A stretch of DNA of 15,890 bases. Source: Methylovulum sp. GTDB lineage: Bacteria > Pseudomonadota > Gammaproteobacteria > Methylococcales > Methylomonadaceae. This document shows positions 5,469 to 12,127 of this stretch, piece after piece. The stretch covers positions 1-15,890 of the forward strand of contig JACXTQ010000171.1 of assembly GCA_016919605.1 (NCBI GenBank). Reading direction: 5' to 3'. A model generated the notes under the pieces. That model saw only the letters and a list, made by a program, of their open reading frames with translations, searched no databases and was not told where the DNA came from. The translations under genes and the position numbers were made by a program. The stretch's first letter is position 1. Each line of letters begins with the position of its first letter.

Positions 5469-6033
5469 GTTTTTTCCCCATGGCTTCGGCAACGGCCCGT
5501 TCTAATTTAGCGATTTGCGGCAACAACGCTTCGTCTTTGCTTTGTTCGTGCAGTTTTTTAATGCCCAGCAACTGGTTGGTTAAGCGGTTTATCACCAAGT
5601 TTTTCTCGTTGTTAACAACGGTCTTGGTCGGGGTAAAATCCAAGTAGCGTTTTTCATACAGCCAGCCTTCGGCCATTTTCCGCACTTGCCCCGGTGCCAA
5701 TTCACGTTTGGCCTCGGCACTGGCCGCGTCAATGATTTGCTGATAGTCAGCATCGCTTAAGCCACCCAATTGGCTCCAACGCATGGCGGCGTTCTCGCGG
5801 CCTTTTTTGTGGGCAAAAGCCACCCAAAAACCGTCAAACCAGCGCCGTTGCCTATCGCTCAACTCGCGGTACCAGTCTTTGCCGCCACGCGGTTCGTGGG
5901 GCTTGTCATCGCCGTACCCCACGTTGGTCAACCATTGCCAGAGGTCTTCGGCATACGCCAAGGCGGCGGCGCGTTTGTCAACTGTCGGCAAAGAACGGGC
6001 AATCACGGACTGGACAAAGCGTTTTTTGCTCAT
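5458..6033 (-). CDS. Hypothetical phage protein with a replication-protein-like helical module
   Basis: The 191-residue protein is not a family I can name. Residues about 75-130 (KKGRENAAMRWSQLGGLSDA, then AEAKRELAPGQVRKMAEGWLYEKRYLDF) resemble the small helical module found at the C-terminus of many phage replication proteins, where residues such as Trp-Leu-x-x-x-Arg/Lys-Tyr/Trp close the last helix. The last third is a basic/acidic coiled-coil-like helix. It lies directly before mor and overlaps it, at the end of the early gene chain. A DNA-associated role is a guess from that module. Confidence 0.65.
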   Translation of the reverse strand: MSKKRFVQSVIARSLPTVDKRAAALAYAEDLWQWLTNVGYGDDKPHEPRGGKDWYRELSDRQRRWFDGFWVAFAHKKGRENAAMRWSQLGGLSDADYQQIIDAASAEAKRELAPGQVRKMAEGWLYEKRYLDFTPTKTVVNNEKNLVINRLTNQLLGIKKLHEQSKDEALLPQIAKLERAVAEAMGKKHDH

Positions 6034-6035
6034 AT

Positions 6036-6344
6036 CTATTGCCCGCTAAAATCGGGTAGGTTGTGAAAGTCAAGAAGTTCATTGTCATTGTCATCTTCAC
6101 CCACGATCATCTGATTCAAGCATTCTTCTAATGTCTGAACCGAACTCTCATACCACTGAGCTTTACGAAGATCTTTTATCGATCCACTTCTTACTGCCTC
6201 TTTGGCCATATAAAATACTAAGCGAGAGTTTTCTTCATACAAATCAAGTATTTTATCTGCTTGAGGAATAAACATTGTATCTTCCTCAAAACAATTTCTA
6301 AGTTTTGAGAATTGACCTCTAATCTTTAATTCATTTTTTTCCAT
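6036..6344 (-). CDS. Hypothetical protein, AT-rich accessory gene
   Basis: The 102-residue acidic protein (MEKNELKIRGQFSKLRNCFE through LLDFHNLPDFSGQ) is helical and ends in a run of Asp, Asn and Glu around GEDDNDNELLDF. I recognise no family. Its coding sequence is visibly richer in A and T than the genes on either side and uses AT-ending codons, which points to a recent insertion into the early region. It starts nine bases after the preceding gene and stops two bases before the next, so it is part of the operon. Confidence 0.6.
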   Translation of the reverse strand: MEKNELKIRGQFSKLRNCFEEDTMFIPQADKILDLYEENSRLVFYMAKEAVRSGSIKDLRKAQWYESSVQTLEECLNQMIVGEDDNDNELLDFHNLPDFSGQ

Positions 6345-6353
6345 AATACTGAC

Positions 6354-6629
6354 CTATCTTTCAATCTGAGCTACTTTTGCCAGTTCAAACGCTTCTTCTG
6401 CCGAACCGCACAAGCGGCTTTCCATAAGGCTATCAGGGCAATGGTGCTTGAGAGATTCACAGAGCAGGGCGGTGCGTTCGGCATTAGCCACCACTGCGTG
6501 GATGCCGTCCTGCCAAATCTGCCCAAATAACGCCCCGCCGTTTTCCAGTTGTGCAAATAACGGTTTCAGTTGCGCCAACTGCTCACCCGTTAACGGGATA
6601 AGCACATTTTTAGGGTCAGAGGTACTCAT
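6354..6629 (-). CDS. Hypothetical early protein
   Basis: A 91-residue, mainly helical protein (LIPLTGEQLAQLKPLFAQLE through EEAFELAKVAQIER) with three cysteines and no recognised domain. It starts at an ATG that overlaps the gemA stop by four bases (ATGA), so it is translationally coupled to gemA. Nothing in the sequence points to a specific function. Confidence 0.65.
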   Translation of the reverse strand: MSTSDPKNVLIPLTGEQLAQLKPLFAQLENGGALFGQIWQDGIHAVVANAERTALLCESLKHHCPDSLMESRLCGSAEEAFELAKVAQIER

Positions 6630-7069
6630 TGCGCCCCCTTCTTTTGCTTGTTGACCAAGGCGGTCGTGATGCCGATCAGCTCCCGACCGCTACAAAACGC
6701 CAACGCCTCTTTTTTGTACATCTGCTGGGCAATGGCGGCGGCATACTCCCAAGACAACTGCATGTCCGCCAGCAACGCGCCGATTTTTTGCAGTTGTTTG
6801 GCCTTGGCGGCTTGGCTGTCCAAGTTGTGCGGTTTTTTACCCGCGCGTGGGGGGGTGGTAAATTCCGCCCCCAAGCCTTTTAGGTGTTTTATAACGGCAT
6901 CAAAGCCTTGCACGGTCAGGTCTTTGCTGCTTTTCACCTTGCCCACGGTTTGCAAAATGTGGCGGTAATCGGCCTCCGCCAAGCCCAGTTGGGTTTTGGC
7001 GATATGGATTTTGCTGATGGCGGCTTTGCGGTGGGTGTCGTTCATACGTTGGCTATAAGGTTTCGGCAT
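6626..7069 (-). CDS. gemA: GemA-type regulatory protein (DUF1018, Mu gp16-like)
   Basis: The 147-residue protein matches the GemA/DUF1018 family: an early block KAAISKIHIAKTQLGLAEADYRHIL, the middle SSKDLTVQGFDAVIKHLKGLG, and a C-terminal helical part QKIGALLADMQLSWEYAAAI. In Mu, GemA (gp16) alters host gene expression and DNA supercoiling. The start at 7069 is favoured by a strong AGGAGG ribosome binding site eight bases upstream, although it overlaps the previous gene by 17 bases; the internal ATG at 7045 lacks this. It lies in the usual semi-essential early region before mor. Confidence 0.88.
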   Translation of the reverse strand: MPKPYSQRMNDTHRKAAISKIHIAKTQLGLAEADYRHILQTVGKVKSSKDLTVQGFDAVIKHLKGLGAEFTTPPRAGKKPHNLDSQAAKAKQLQKIGALLADMQLSWEYAAAIAQQMYKKEALAFCSGRELIGITTALVNKQKKGAQ

Positions 7070-7529
7070 TATCAGCCTCCTCTTTGGCTTTCAGTTTTTG
7101 CTGGTAGGTTTCAAAATCTAGCACCGTTACGCTTTCACAGGTTTTTTTGATCTTACTGACAAACCTGCCGGGGGAACTAAACCAAGAAGACGTACAATAG
7201 TTCTTTTTATAAAGGCCCAATTCTTTGCATTTTTTCTTACCGTGGATTTTTTCCGATACCTTTATGCTATTTGGGTCTCGCTTAAATAATTGGAAACAAT
7301 AAAATTTCCGAGGTATTTCATCAAGTGAGGACTCTTCCCCTTCTTTGAAATGTTTTATGTGAATGCCCCTTGCCCAACCATCGACATAAATCATAATCAC
7401 CAATTTGCGTTTGTTCTGCACGACTTGGGCGGAGATTAAATAACCGTCACATTCAAGGTAGACAAACCCGAAAGTGCCTGACAATTTTCCCCGAATATCA
7501 TCCCATTGTTCTTTGGTCAGTTTCGGCAT
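7053..7529 (-). CDS. Hypothetical accessory protein, AT-rich
   Basis: The 158-residue protein (MPKLTKEQWDDIRGKLSGTF and on) is a mixed alpha/beta protein with beta-rich blocks FVYLECDGYLISAQVVQ and KLVIMIYVDGWARGIHIKHF, then a lysine-rich part. I know no family for it. The start at 7529 has an excellent GGAGGT ribosome binding site. It begins one base after the DUF2786 stop and its codon use is more AT-rich than its neighbours, so it may have been picked up recently. The pairing with the DUF2786 gene could be meaningful but is not proven. Confidence 0.65.
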   Translation of the reverse strand: MPKLTKEQWDDIRGKLSGTFGFVYLECDGYLISAQVVQNKRKLVIMIYVDGWARGIHIKHFKEGEESSLDEIPRKFYCFQLFKRDPNSIKVSEKIHGKKKCKELGLYKKNYCTSSWFSSPGRFVSKIKKTCESVTVLDFETYQQKLKAKEEADNAETL

Positions 7530-7530
7530 A

Positions 7531-8241
7531 TCAAAACACCTCCAACTGTTTGGCATCATTGGATTTCGCACCAACGCCATGATTTAGTTGGGCTAACTTA
7601 CCCTCTTGATACCCTTGTGACATATCGTCATACACGCGTTTATTGGGGGTTTTGGGGTTGTTTCTGGGCTTAAGCTCACCGATTTGCGGATGGTGCTTGT
7701 TCATATAAGCGGTAATAGCAACATCCGTTCTCTCATTTTTAGCCATTTTTTGCACTTTGCCAGCTACCGCAATCACCCAGCCTTCACAGTATTGGACGGC
7801 ACGGGCGCGTTGGCTGGCGGGTTTGCAGCGCCCCAACTTAGCTTTGACATACGCCGCCCGATCGCGCTTTAACTGCCGCAATAAGACGGCAAACGCATAG
7901 CCAGCCAGTTCTGGCGTAACATCAACACCAATAAAAGCCCATTGCCCACGATGATTAGGATAACTGCCTGACGAAAATAATAACTGGCAGTCAAATGCCC
8001 GCGCCACTGTACTCGACAAAACTCGCTCCCATCTTAAAGGCGAGTCTTTAACCGTCGCTTTTTGCTCAATCCTGCTAACAGCGGATGCCTCAACATCCGA
8101 TAAGTCGATGTTGTATTTTTCCATCCAAGCCTGTGCCATGCCCAACGCATTGGCGGCTTCATTGCCTTGGGCAGCCGAATCATTTGCCAACTTCAACAGC
8201 TTTTTTATGTGTTCTATGGCTTTTTGTCGTCTATCGCTCAT
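7531..8241 (-). CDS. DUF2786 domain protein
   Basis: The 236-residue protein starts MSDRRQKAIEHIKKLLKLAN, followed by SAAQGNEAANALGMAQAWMEKYNIDL: the DUF2786 N-terminal helical domain, found in phages and plasmids. The rest (about residues 70-170) has a beta-rich segment LRWERVLSSTVARAFDCQLLF that resembles the companion domain in such proteins. Biochemical function is unknown. The ATG at 8241 overlaps the DUF3164 stop by one base; a GTG one codon earlier (8244) is an equally possible start with a four-base overlap. It follows DUF3164 as often seen in Mu-like early regions. Confidence 0.8.
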   Translation of the reverse strand: MSDRRQKAIEHIKKLLKLANDSAAQGNEAANALGMAQAWMEKYNIDLSDVEASAVSRIEQKATVKDSPLRWERVLSSTVARAFDCQLLFSSGSYPNHRGQWAFIGVDVTPELAGYAFAVLLRQLKRDRAAYVKAKLGRCKPASQRARAVQYCEGWVIAVAGKVQKMAKNERTDVAITAYMNKHHPQIGELKPRNNPKTPNKRVYDDMSQGYQEGKLAQLNHGVGAKSNDAKQLEVF

Positions 8242-8852
8242 CACAACCCCGCAATGTCCAAAGAAATCTGCTCATACTTGTTGGTGTCGTCAACGCGTTG
8301 GTACAAACGCAGATACCGTTTACTTTTGTTGGGCTGTATAGAATCTTTAAGCGCGGCCATCGCCTGACCCCATTCTGGATCATCAATTTTCAGTTGCATC
8401 AGCCCTAAAACCCGCCCTGTGTTGATATTGCCCGACTTGTCAGTGCGGAAAGCATGTTCAACCAAGGCTTTCAGATTGTCGTTGCTGTTTGCCGTCCAGC
8501 GGTGGATGCAATTGTCGATCAGCTGCTTGGCTATGTGCAGTTTTTCGTCCAGGATGATGCTGGTGTCAGCCGCCACCAGCACCTTGTATTTGCCATCAAA
8601 AGAAGAAAGCGACAAGTTACCCTTATCGCCGCCGATTTTTGTAGCGTATTGATCGGCGGAAATATCCATAAATGCCGTCACATCAGCAAAAGCCTGCCCT
8701 TTAAAATCAATCATTAAGATTTGCAGCTCAAGCGCGGCTCTTACGATTTTTTTAACCGTCTCATCCCGCAACAAATCCAAATCTTTCACCATCGACTTAG
8801 GCACCAAGTGGCCTTGGGCGTTGGTCATGTACTCTGTTTGCTTTTCACTCAT
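8241..8852 (-). CDS. DUF3164 family phage protein
   Basis: The 203-residue protein matches DUF3164, a family common in Mu-like phages: MTNAQGHLVPKSMVKDLDLLRDETVKKIVR, a central region with SSFDGKYKVLVAADTSIILDEKLHIAKQLID, and a C-terminal part with MQLKIDDPEWGQAMAALKDSI. The function is not established; position suggests a role in early phage DNA metabolism. I chose the ATG at 8852, which overlaps the end of the preceding small gene by eight bases, rather than a start a few codons further up. Confidence 0.88.
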   Translation of the reverse strand: MSEKQTEYMTNAQGHLVPKSMVKDLDLLRDETVKKIVRAALELQILMIDFKGQAFADVTAFMDISADQYATKIGGDKGNLSLSSFDGKYKVLVAADTSIILDEKLHIAKQLIDNCIHRWTANSNDNLKALVEHAFRTDKSGNINTGRVLGLMQLKIDDPEWGQAMAALKDSIQPNKSKRYLRLYQRVDDTNKYEQISLDIAGL

Positions 8853-8985
8853 CAGTATCACCCTCAATCTTGTTCAATTCTTTACGCAGGGCGAAAGCCG
8901 CCCAACCATATAATCCCGCCAACATAGTGGCCACCACCAGCATGGCCACCACCACGCACTGCACCCCGAAATCAGTGACGCTCAC
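8845..8985 (-). CDS. Small single-pass membrane protein
   Basis: The 46-residue protein begins at a GTG (8985) that overlaps the stop of the upstream gene (GTGA). One hydrophobic helix (about residues 8-32, VQCVVVAMLVVATMLAGLYGW) is followed by a charged tail RKELNKIEGDTDE. The frame is open further upstream, but those codons overlap the preceding gene. No family recognised; it could be a membrane-located phage factor. Confidence 0.55.
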   Translation of the reverse strand: MSVTDFGVQCVVVAMLVVATMLAGLYGWAAFALRKELNKIEGDTDE

Positions 8986-9143
8986 AACATCCCCCGTTTT
9001 GCCAGGGCTTTCGCCTGTTTGCGGTTTTGCCGTTCCAAATAAGCCCAAGCCAACTGCGCCAACCAACCCTCGAACATTTCTTCAACTGACTGCCAAAACA
9101 AACGCCGTTCGGTGGCCTGCAACAAATCGCTTTTACGTTTCAT
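8982..9143 (-). CDS. Small hypothetical protein
   Basis: A 53-residue ORF, MKRKSDLLQATERRLFWQSV and ending RKQAKALAKRGML, basic and helical. Its ATG overlaps the stop of the previous gene (ATGA) and its stop overlaps the next start (GTGA), so it fills a gap in the early gene chain precisely. It has no recognised domain. The tight overlaps at both ends are the best support that it is real. Confidence 0.6.
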   Translation of the reverse strand: MKRKSDLLQATERRLFWQSVEEMFEGWLAQLAWAYLERQNRKQAKALAKRGML

Positions 9144-9418
9144 ACCGCCTCGCTCCAAAAAATGTCACAACCGCAAATGGTGGCGGACTTGCGGACGCTG
9201 CGGGTCAAACCGTCATGGGCTTGCCCGACCGACATGCCATGCAATGCCCTGATGTTCGGGGATTGCACCACTTCAATCACGGCTTTACCCGCCGACAAAT
9301 CAATGGCCATCACCTCAATGCCCAGCCCTGATAGGGTCTGTATCGCCATGCACACAAGATTGGTACGGCGGCGCATGACCTGCATGTCGGGATACCGCCT
9401 GTTTTTCTTCGCTTTCAT
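9140..9418 (-). CDS. Hypothetical early phage protein
   Basis: A 92-residue protein (MKAKKNRRYPDMQVMRRRTN and on) with a basic N-terminus and an alpha/beta centre, IEVMAIDLSAGKAVIEVVQS. I recognise no family. The ATG at 9418 overlaps the stop of the preceding HTH gene (ATGA); the longer frame would run deep into that gene. It contains two cysteines near the end (ICGCDIF). Confidence 0.65.
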   Translation of the reverse strand: MKAKKNRRYPDMQVMRRRTNLVCMAIQTLSGLGIEVMAIDLSAGKAVIEVVQSPNIRALHGMSVGQAHDGLTRSVRKSATICGCDIFWSEAV

Positions 9419-9687
9419 AAGAACCCCTTGCTGATAAAACGCTGGGCCATACCCAAGTCCAATTGGTGCGGCACAACGCCGGCCTTCATTTTTTTGTACC
9501 ACCCTAAAAACGCCACAATGTCAGCCCGCCGATACAGGTTGCGGACACAGCCTTTTCGTGCCTGTATTGTTTTTGCGGGCTTGGGGAAATTGCTGTAATT
9601 TTCAGGCCAGCCATTAACTGTATTGACGTGATAGCCAATCAAAAACGCCACGACACCGATGTCGATCAAGTCACTTTCACTGGCCAT
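9415..9687 (-). CDS. Small helix-turn-helix protein (MerR/AlpA-like fold)
   Basis: The 90-residue protein has a probable DNA-binding helix-turn-helix at residues 9-27 (DIGVVAFLIGYHVNTVNGW), followed by FPKPAKT and a segment LYRRADIVAFLGWY, the layout of excisionase/AlpA-like winged helices where the wing sequence FPxPxx is typical. It would bind DNA, perhaps as an early regulator. It overlaps the preceding gene by 11 bases and the following gene by four. No precise family is claimed. Confidence 0.6.
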   Translation of the reverse strand: MASESDLIDIGVVAFLIGYHVNTVNGWPENYSNFPKPAKTIQARKGCVRNLYRRADIVAFLGWYKKMKAGVVPHQLDLGMAQRFISKGFL

Positions 9688-9910
9688 TGCTTAAACTCCT
9701 CAGCATTTTCAGCAGTGAGATCAGGTTAACCATCCGGCTTACGGGGATATTACCGGAATGACGATGGCCACCGACCTCAATGATTGTTTCAATGCCCCGT
9801 AAATGCGGCTTTAACCGGACTTGCGGAGGTTCAAGGCCACGAAGCCCCTGAAACTGGGGCTTTAACCGGATTTGTATTTCTAAGTCCGGTATCTGTTCGG
9901 CATCAATCAT
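9677..9910 (-). CDS. Hypothetical protein with an internal repeat
   Basis: A 77-residue protein whose ATG (9910) overlaps the stop of the Cys-rich HTH gene by eight bases. It contains two similar units, IRLKPQFQGLRG and VRLKPHLRGIET, 17 residues apart; at DNA level GGCTTTAACCGGA recurs at 9807-9819 and 9858-9870. The longer upstream frame overlaps another gene completely and I do not use it. No known domain. The duplication suggests a small repeat-based binding peptide or recent slippage. Confidence 0.55.
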   Translation of the reverse strand: MIDAEQIPDLEIQIRLKPQFQGLRGLEPPQVRLKPHLRGIETIIEVGGHRHSGNIPVSRMVNLISLLKMLRSLSNGQ

Positions 9911-10229
9911 GGCGTACCCCCTTGTGTGGGCAAGTTTGGCAAGCGTCCCACCAATCCTGCTTTGATTTGCCCCCAAAAGGCCGCGGCCCCGATGAACGGT
10001 TAAAACAATCGGCCCGCTCAAGATCACGGTCAACGTGAGGGCAATGCACAACATCGATAAAAACCTCGGCAAAGCGTTTCAGCACATGGGCAGGGTTAGG
10101 ATAACGGCCCGTGCAAATCATCCGAATCGTACTGCTGTTCTTTACCCCAATGGCTTTTGCCAATTCCACCGCCCCAATCTCATCCCGCTTTTTCTTAAAA
10201 AGCGTTAAAACATCATCAGAATCACTCAT
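9903..10229 (-). CDS. HTH regulator with a four-cysteine C-terminal cluster
   Basis: The 108-residue protein has a helix-turn-helix resembling the LacI/Cro type at about residues 18-42 (IGAVELAKAIGVKNSSTIRM). The second half has four cysteines, Cys63, Cys75, Cys97 and Cys100, in the setting HCPH...C...CQTCPHK, which could hold zinc or an iron-sulfur cluster. Small proteins of this kind occur in Mu-like early regions and are presumed DNA-binding regulators. The ATG overlaps the stop of the preceding gene by four bases. Confidence 0.7.
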   Translation of the reverse strand: MSDSDDVLTLFKKKRDEIGAVELAKAIGVKNSSTIRMICTGRYPNPAHVLKRFAEVFIDVVHCPHVDRDLERADCFNRSSGPRPFGGKSKQDWWDACQTCPHKGVRHD

Positions 10230-10594
10230 AAATCACCCGCTTTATCAGATTGCAGCGGGTAGGTATTGCCGGTATTGGGGTCATAAATGACCCCTTTCGA
10301 CTTTTGCACGACCGGAGCCTTAGCCCCCAAATCTTTCAAAATCCGATATTCATAACTGCCATTGCTGTTCAGCTTTCCGTCCGGGATCAGCGCCCGGCTA
10401 AATAACCCGGCTTTTACAAGATCATTTAACCAACCCCGCAGATTCCCCGTTGAATCGCCTTCGCTGCCATCGCAAATAGATGCTTGGATTTGGCAAATCG
10501 TCATGCTTTTGTTTTTCCGCAATACCCACCATGCTTTATTTCTTAAGCCCACCGCCTTGGTGCGGACGACAGGCCGACCTTTAACTGCTGGCAC
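10226..10594 (-). CDS. Winged-helix protein downstream of MuB
   Basis: The 122-residue protein reads as a winged helix: basic N-terminus, SMTICQIQASICDG, TGNLRGWLNDLVKAGLFSRA as recognition helix, then EYRILKDLG as the wing. Proteins of this sort follow the MuB gene in several Mu-like phages; function is unknown but DNA binding is likely. The start is GTG at 10594, overlapping the MuB TAG by one base. Confidence 0.65.
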   Translation of the reverse strand: MPAVKGRPVVRTKAVGLRNKAWWVLRKNKSMTICQIQASICDGSEGDSTGNLRGWLNDLVKAGLFSRALIPDGKLNSNGSYEYRILKDLGAKAPVVQKSKGVIYDPNTGNTYPLQSDKAGDL

Positions 10595-11325
10595 TATTTC
10601 CCTCCCTTCCTCAAGCTACGCATCGCGTCTTCACACAAGACGACCCCCTTAATGTCGGCGGCAGTCAGCTTGGTTTTTCTGTCATGTGCGGCTACAACCT
10701 CAAGAGTCCGGCAAGCGCTGCTCAACAAGCGGTACCGACCCCGTGACTCGGTAAAGGCTTGGGCAATCACGGCATTATCAATCTCGACTTCGCACAGTTC
10801 TTTTAAATAAAGGGCGGTATCTTCCAAGGTGGCGGGTTTAAATTCGACCAATGCCGATATGCGAGTGGCAATGTGCGCTAACTTATGCTCGGCAAAACGG
10901 TGGCGCTCAGACGTATGGCAAACCAAAATCAACAAGGCCCCGCATGGTTCGGCCACACGGCGCAAGTATTCGATCACCGCCGCTTTCCGGTCTAGGCCAT
11001 GTTGGGCTTCGTCCAAAATAATCGCATGGCCGCGTTGCGCCATCGCCTCGCTGATAGCCTTTTGCTGTTCAAAACTGTGCAAACCGCCAACACCCAACTC
11101 GTATGCCAGCAAATCCTTGATATATTTCAGCGTCATCCCAGGCATACCTTCTATGTAGATGGCATTGCGGTCTGCGCCAAAAAAATCGACGCAGCGGCTT
11201 TTTCCTGTACCCGGATCGCCCGCCAACAGCACGGCGCGGGCTTCCCGTGCGGCACCGGATTCGACTTTGGCAACCGCCGCCATAAAGGCGGCGTGGTTGC
11301 TGGTTTTTACATAATGGTTTTTCAT
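10594..11325 (-). CDS. MuB-type DNA transposition ATPase (AAA family)
   Basis: The 243-residue protein has Walker A GDPGTGKS (residues 36-43), Walker B AIILDEAQ (101-108) and further AAA features (ALLILVCHTSERHRF as the sensor strand). It is the B-type partner of MuA: it coats target DNA in an ATP-dependent way, chooses the target and stimulates the transposase. Mu B is about 312 residues and carries an N-terminal helix-turn-helix; here the protein starts directly at the AAA domain, so it is the short form. A ribosome binding site AAGGA lies eight bases before the ATG. Three small genes separate it from MuA. Confidence 0.9.
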   Translation of the reverse strand: MKNHYVKTSNHAAFMAAVAKVESGAAREARAVLLAGDPGTGKSRCVDFFGADRNAIYIEGMPGMTLKYIKDLLAYELGVGGLHSFEQQKAISEAMAQRGHAIILDEAQHGLDRKAAVIEYLRRVAEPCGALLILVCHTSERHRFAEHKLAHIATRISALVEFKPATLEDTALYLKELCEVEIDNAVIAQAFTESRGRYRLLSSACRTLEVVAAHDRKTKLTAADIKGVVLCEDAMRSLRKGGK

Positions 11326-11389
11326 GGGTATAATTCCTTACTTCTTTGTTTTTTTGAAAACCGACCGTGCTGTAACACGGCCAGTATGA

Positions 11390-11614
11390 TTAATGGGTTG
11401 GCAAATCAATGGGGCGGTTCTGTAAAACGGCCACTTTGACGCTTTCGCCATCTTGCTTTAAATGCCCGTCGATGATTGTCGGCGGGCAAATCCGCCTCCA
11501 GACCCCACGGTCTTGCGATGTAAACTCCCGTTGATACCACTGTTTATTGGCGTTGCAGGCGATATGCACCCGTGTGCCATCGTCCTTAACGTATTTGTAG
11601 CCGCACTTAATCAT
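11390..11614 (-). CDS. Small hypothetical protein between MuA and MuB
   Basis: A 74-residue basic protein (MIKCGYKYVKDDGTRVHIAC and ending RPIDLPTH), rich in beta-forming residues, with three cysteines. The ATG at 11614 overlaps the stop of the preceding gene by eight bases; the longer frame lies inside that gene. No family recognised. It is the last gene of the MuA-linked group; 64 bases follow before the MuB start. Confidence 0.55.
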   Translation of the reverse strand: MIKCGYKYVKDDGTRVHIACNANKQWYQREFTSQDRGVWRRICPPTIIDGHLKQDGESVKVAVLQNRPIDLPTH

Positions 11615-11834
11615 TGCCAGCCGCCTCAATGCTCCGATAGCCCTTATCGGTAAGTTTGATAATGTCATCGGGCAAGAAGCCGGATGCCTCAATCATTTCC
11701 CTAGGGTCTCTGTCATCGCCCAATTTCTGCATGGCCCGTGTCGCCATTTCCAGCATCGTCAATTGGCCGCCAGCGTCTTTCAATACTGACTTGATGATGA
11801 TTTTCATAAGCTCCATTAGGTTTTTATCGTTCAT
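11607..11834 (-). CDS. Small hypothetical protein between MuA and MuB
   Basis: A 75-residue helical protein (MNDKNLMELMKIIIKSVLKD and on) ending in DDIIKLTDKGYRSIEAAGND. The final part resembles a winged-helix tail (LTDKGYR), so a small DNA-binding protein is conceivable. The ATG overlaps the stop of the upstream gene by four bases. No family recognised. Confidence 0.6.
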   Translation of the reverse strand: MNDKNLMELMKIIIKSVLKDAGGQLTMLEMATRAMQKLGDDRDPREMIEASGFLPDDIIKLTDKGYRSIEAAGND

Positions 11835-12127
11835 AACAGCCCTTCTTTTTCAAGTTGCATTGCATAGGCCGCCTGATGGTCTGCATAAGCCTGGGTTTTT
11901 GCATAATCGGCAAGGTTCATCCAGCGGGCGCAATCGATCAGATTGCCGTCCAAATCCCCCACCCAGACTTGTTCGCCCAAGTCGGTCTTGTTCCATGTCA
12001 CCAAAACGTCTTGGCCTTCATAAGCGGCCAGTTTTTCAGAGAAAAACAGCTTGTAATTGGCCTCTACGGTGCAACCCTTGCAGGTTTTTGCGACTGGGTC
12101 TTTTACTTCCGTCACCTCAGCTACCAT
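11831..12127 (-). CDS. Stand-alone homologue of the MuA C-terminal beta-barrel domain
   Basis: The 98-residue protein matches the C-terminal non-catalytic domain of the adjacent transposase. Residues 37-87 (YEGQDVLVTWNKTDLGEQVW, then VGDLDGNLIDCARW) align with transposase residues 551-600 (HWEGKEVIVSYDIMDYRQVW, VMDLQGALICEAPL): both share EGxxVxV, QVWVxDLxGxLI, and a following helix with Tyr and Ala. It carries no DDE catalytic domain. An N-terminal CKGC pair (Cys16, Cys19) is unusual. The ATG at 12127 follows a GGGAG ribosome binding site and overlaps the transposase stop by 11 bases. It may modulate transposase or MuB binding, which is inference. Confidence 0.75.
   Translation of the reverse strand: MVAEVTEVKDPVAKTCKGCTVEANYKLFFSEKLAAYEGQDVLVTWNKTDLGEQVWVGDLDGNLIDCARWMNLADYAKTQAYADHQAAYAMQLEKEGLL

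Noticed and set aside
5033..5647. Plus-strand open frame of 204 codons
   Set aside because: It is antisense to mor and the preceding gene and its product is an arginine- and cysteine-rich low-quality sequence typical of a shadow frame.
8845..9066. 73-residue version of the small membrane protein
   Set aside because: The upstream part overlaps the 53-residue gene; the GTG at 8985 gives a four-base overlap typical of this operon.
9677..10072. 131-residue frame starting with a hydrophobic segment
   Set aside because: Its first half overlaps the HTH and cysteine gene in another frame; the ATG at 9910 gives a normal short overlap.
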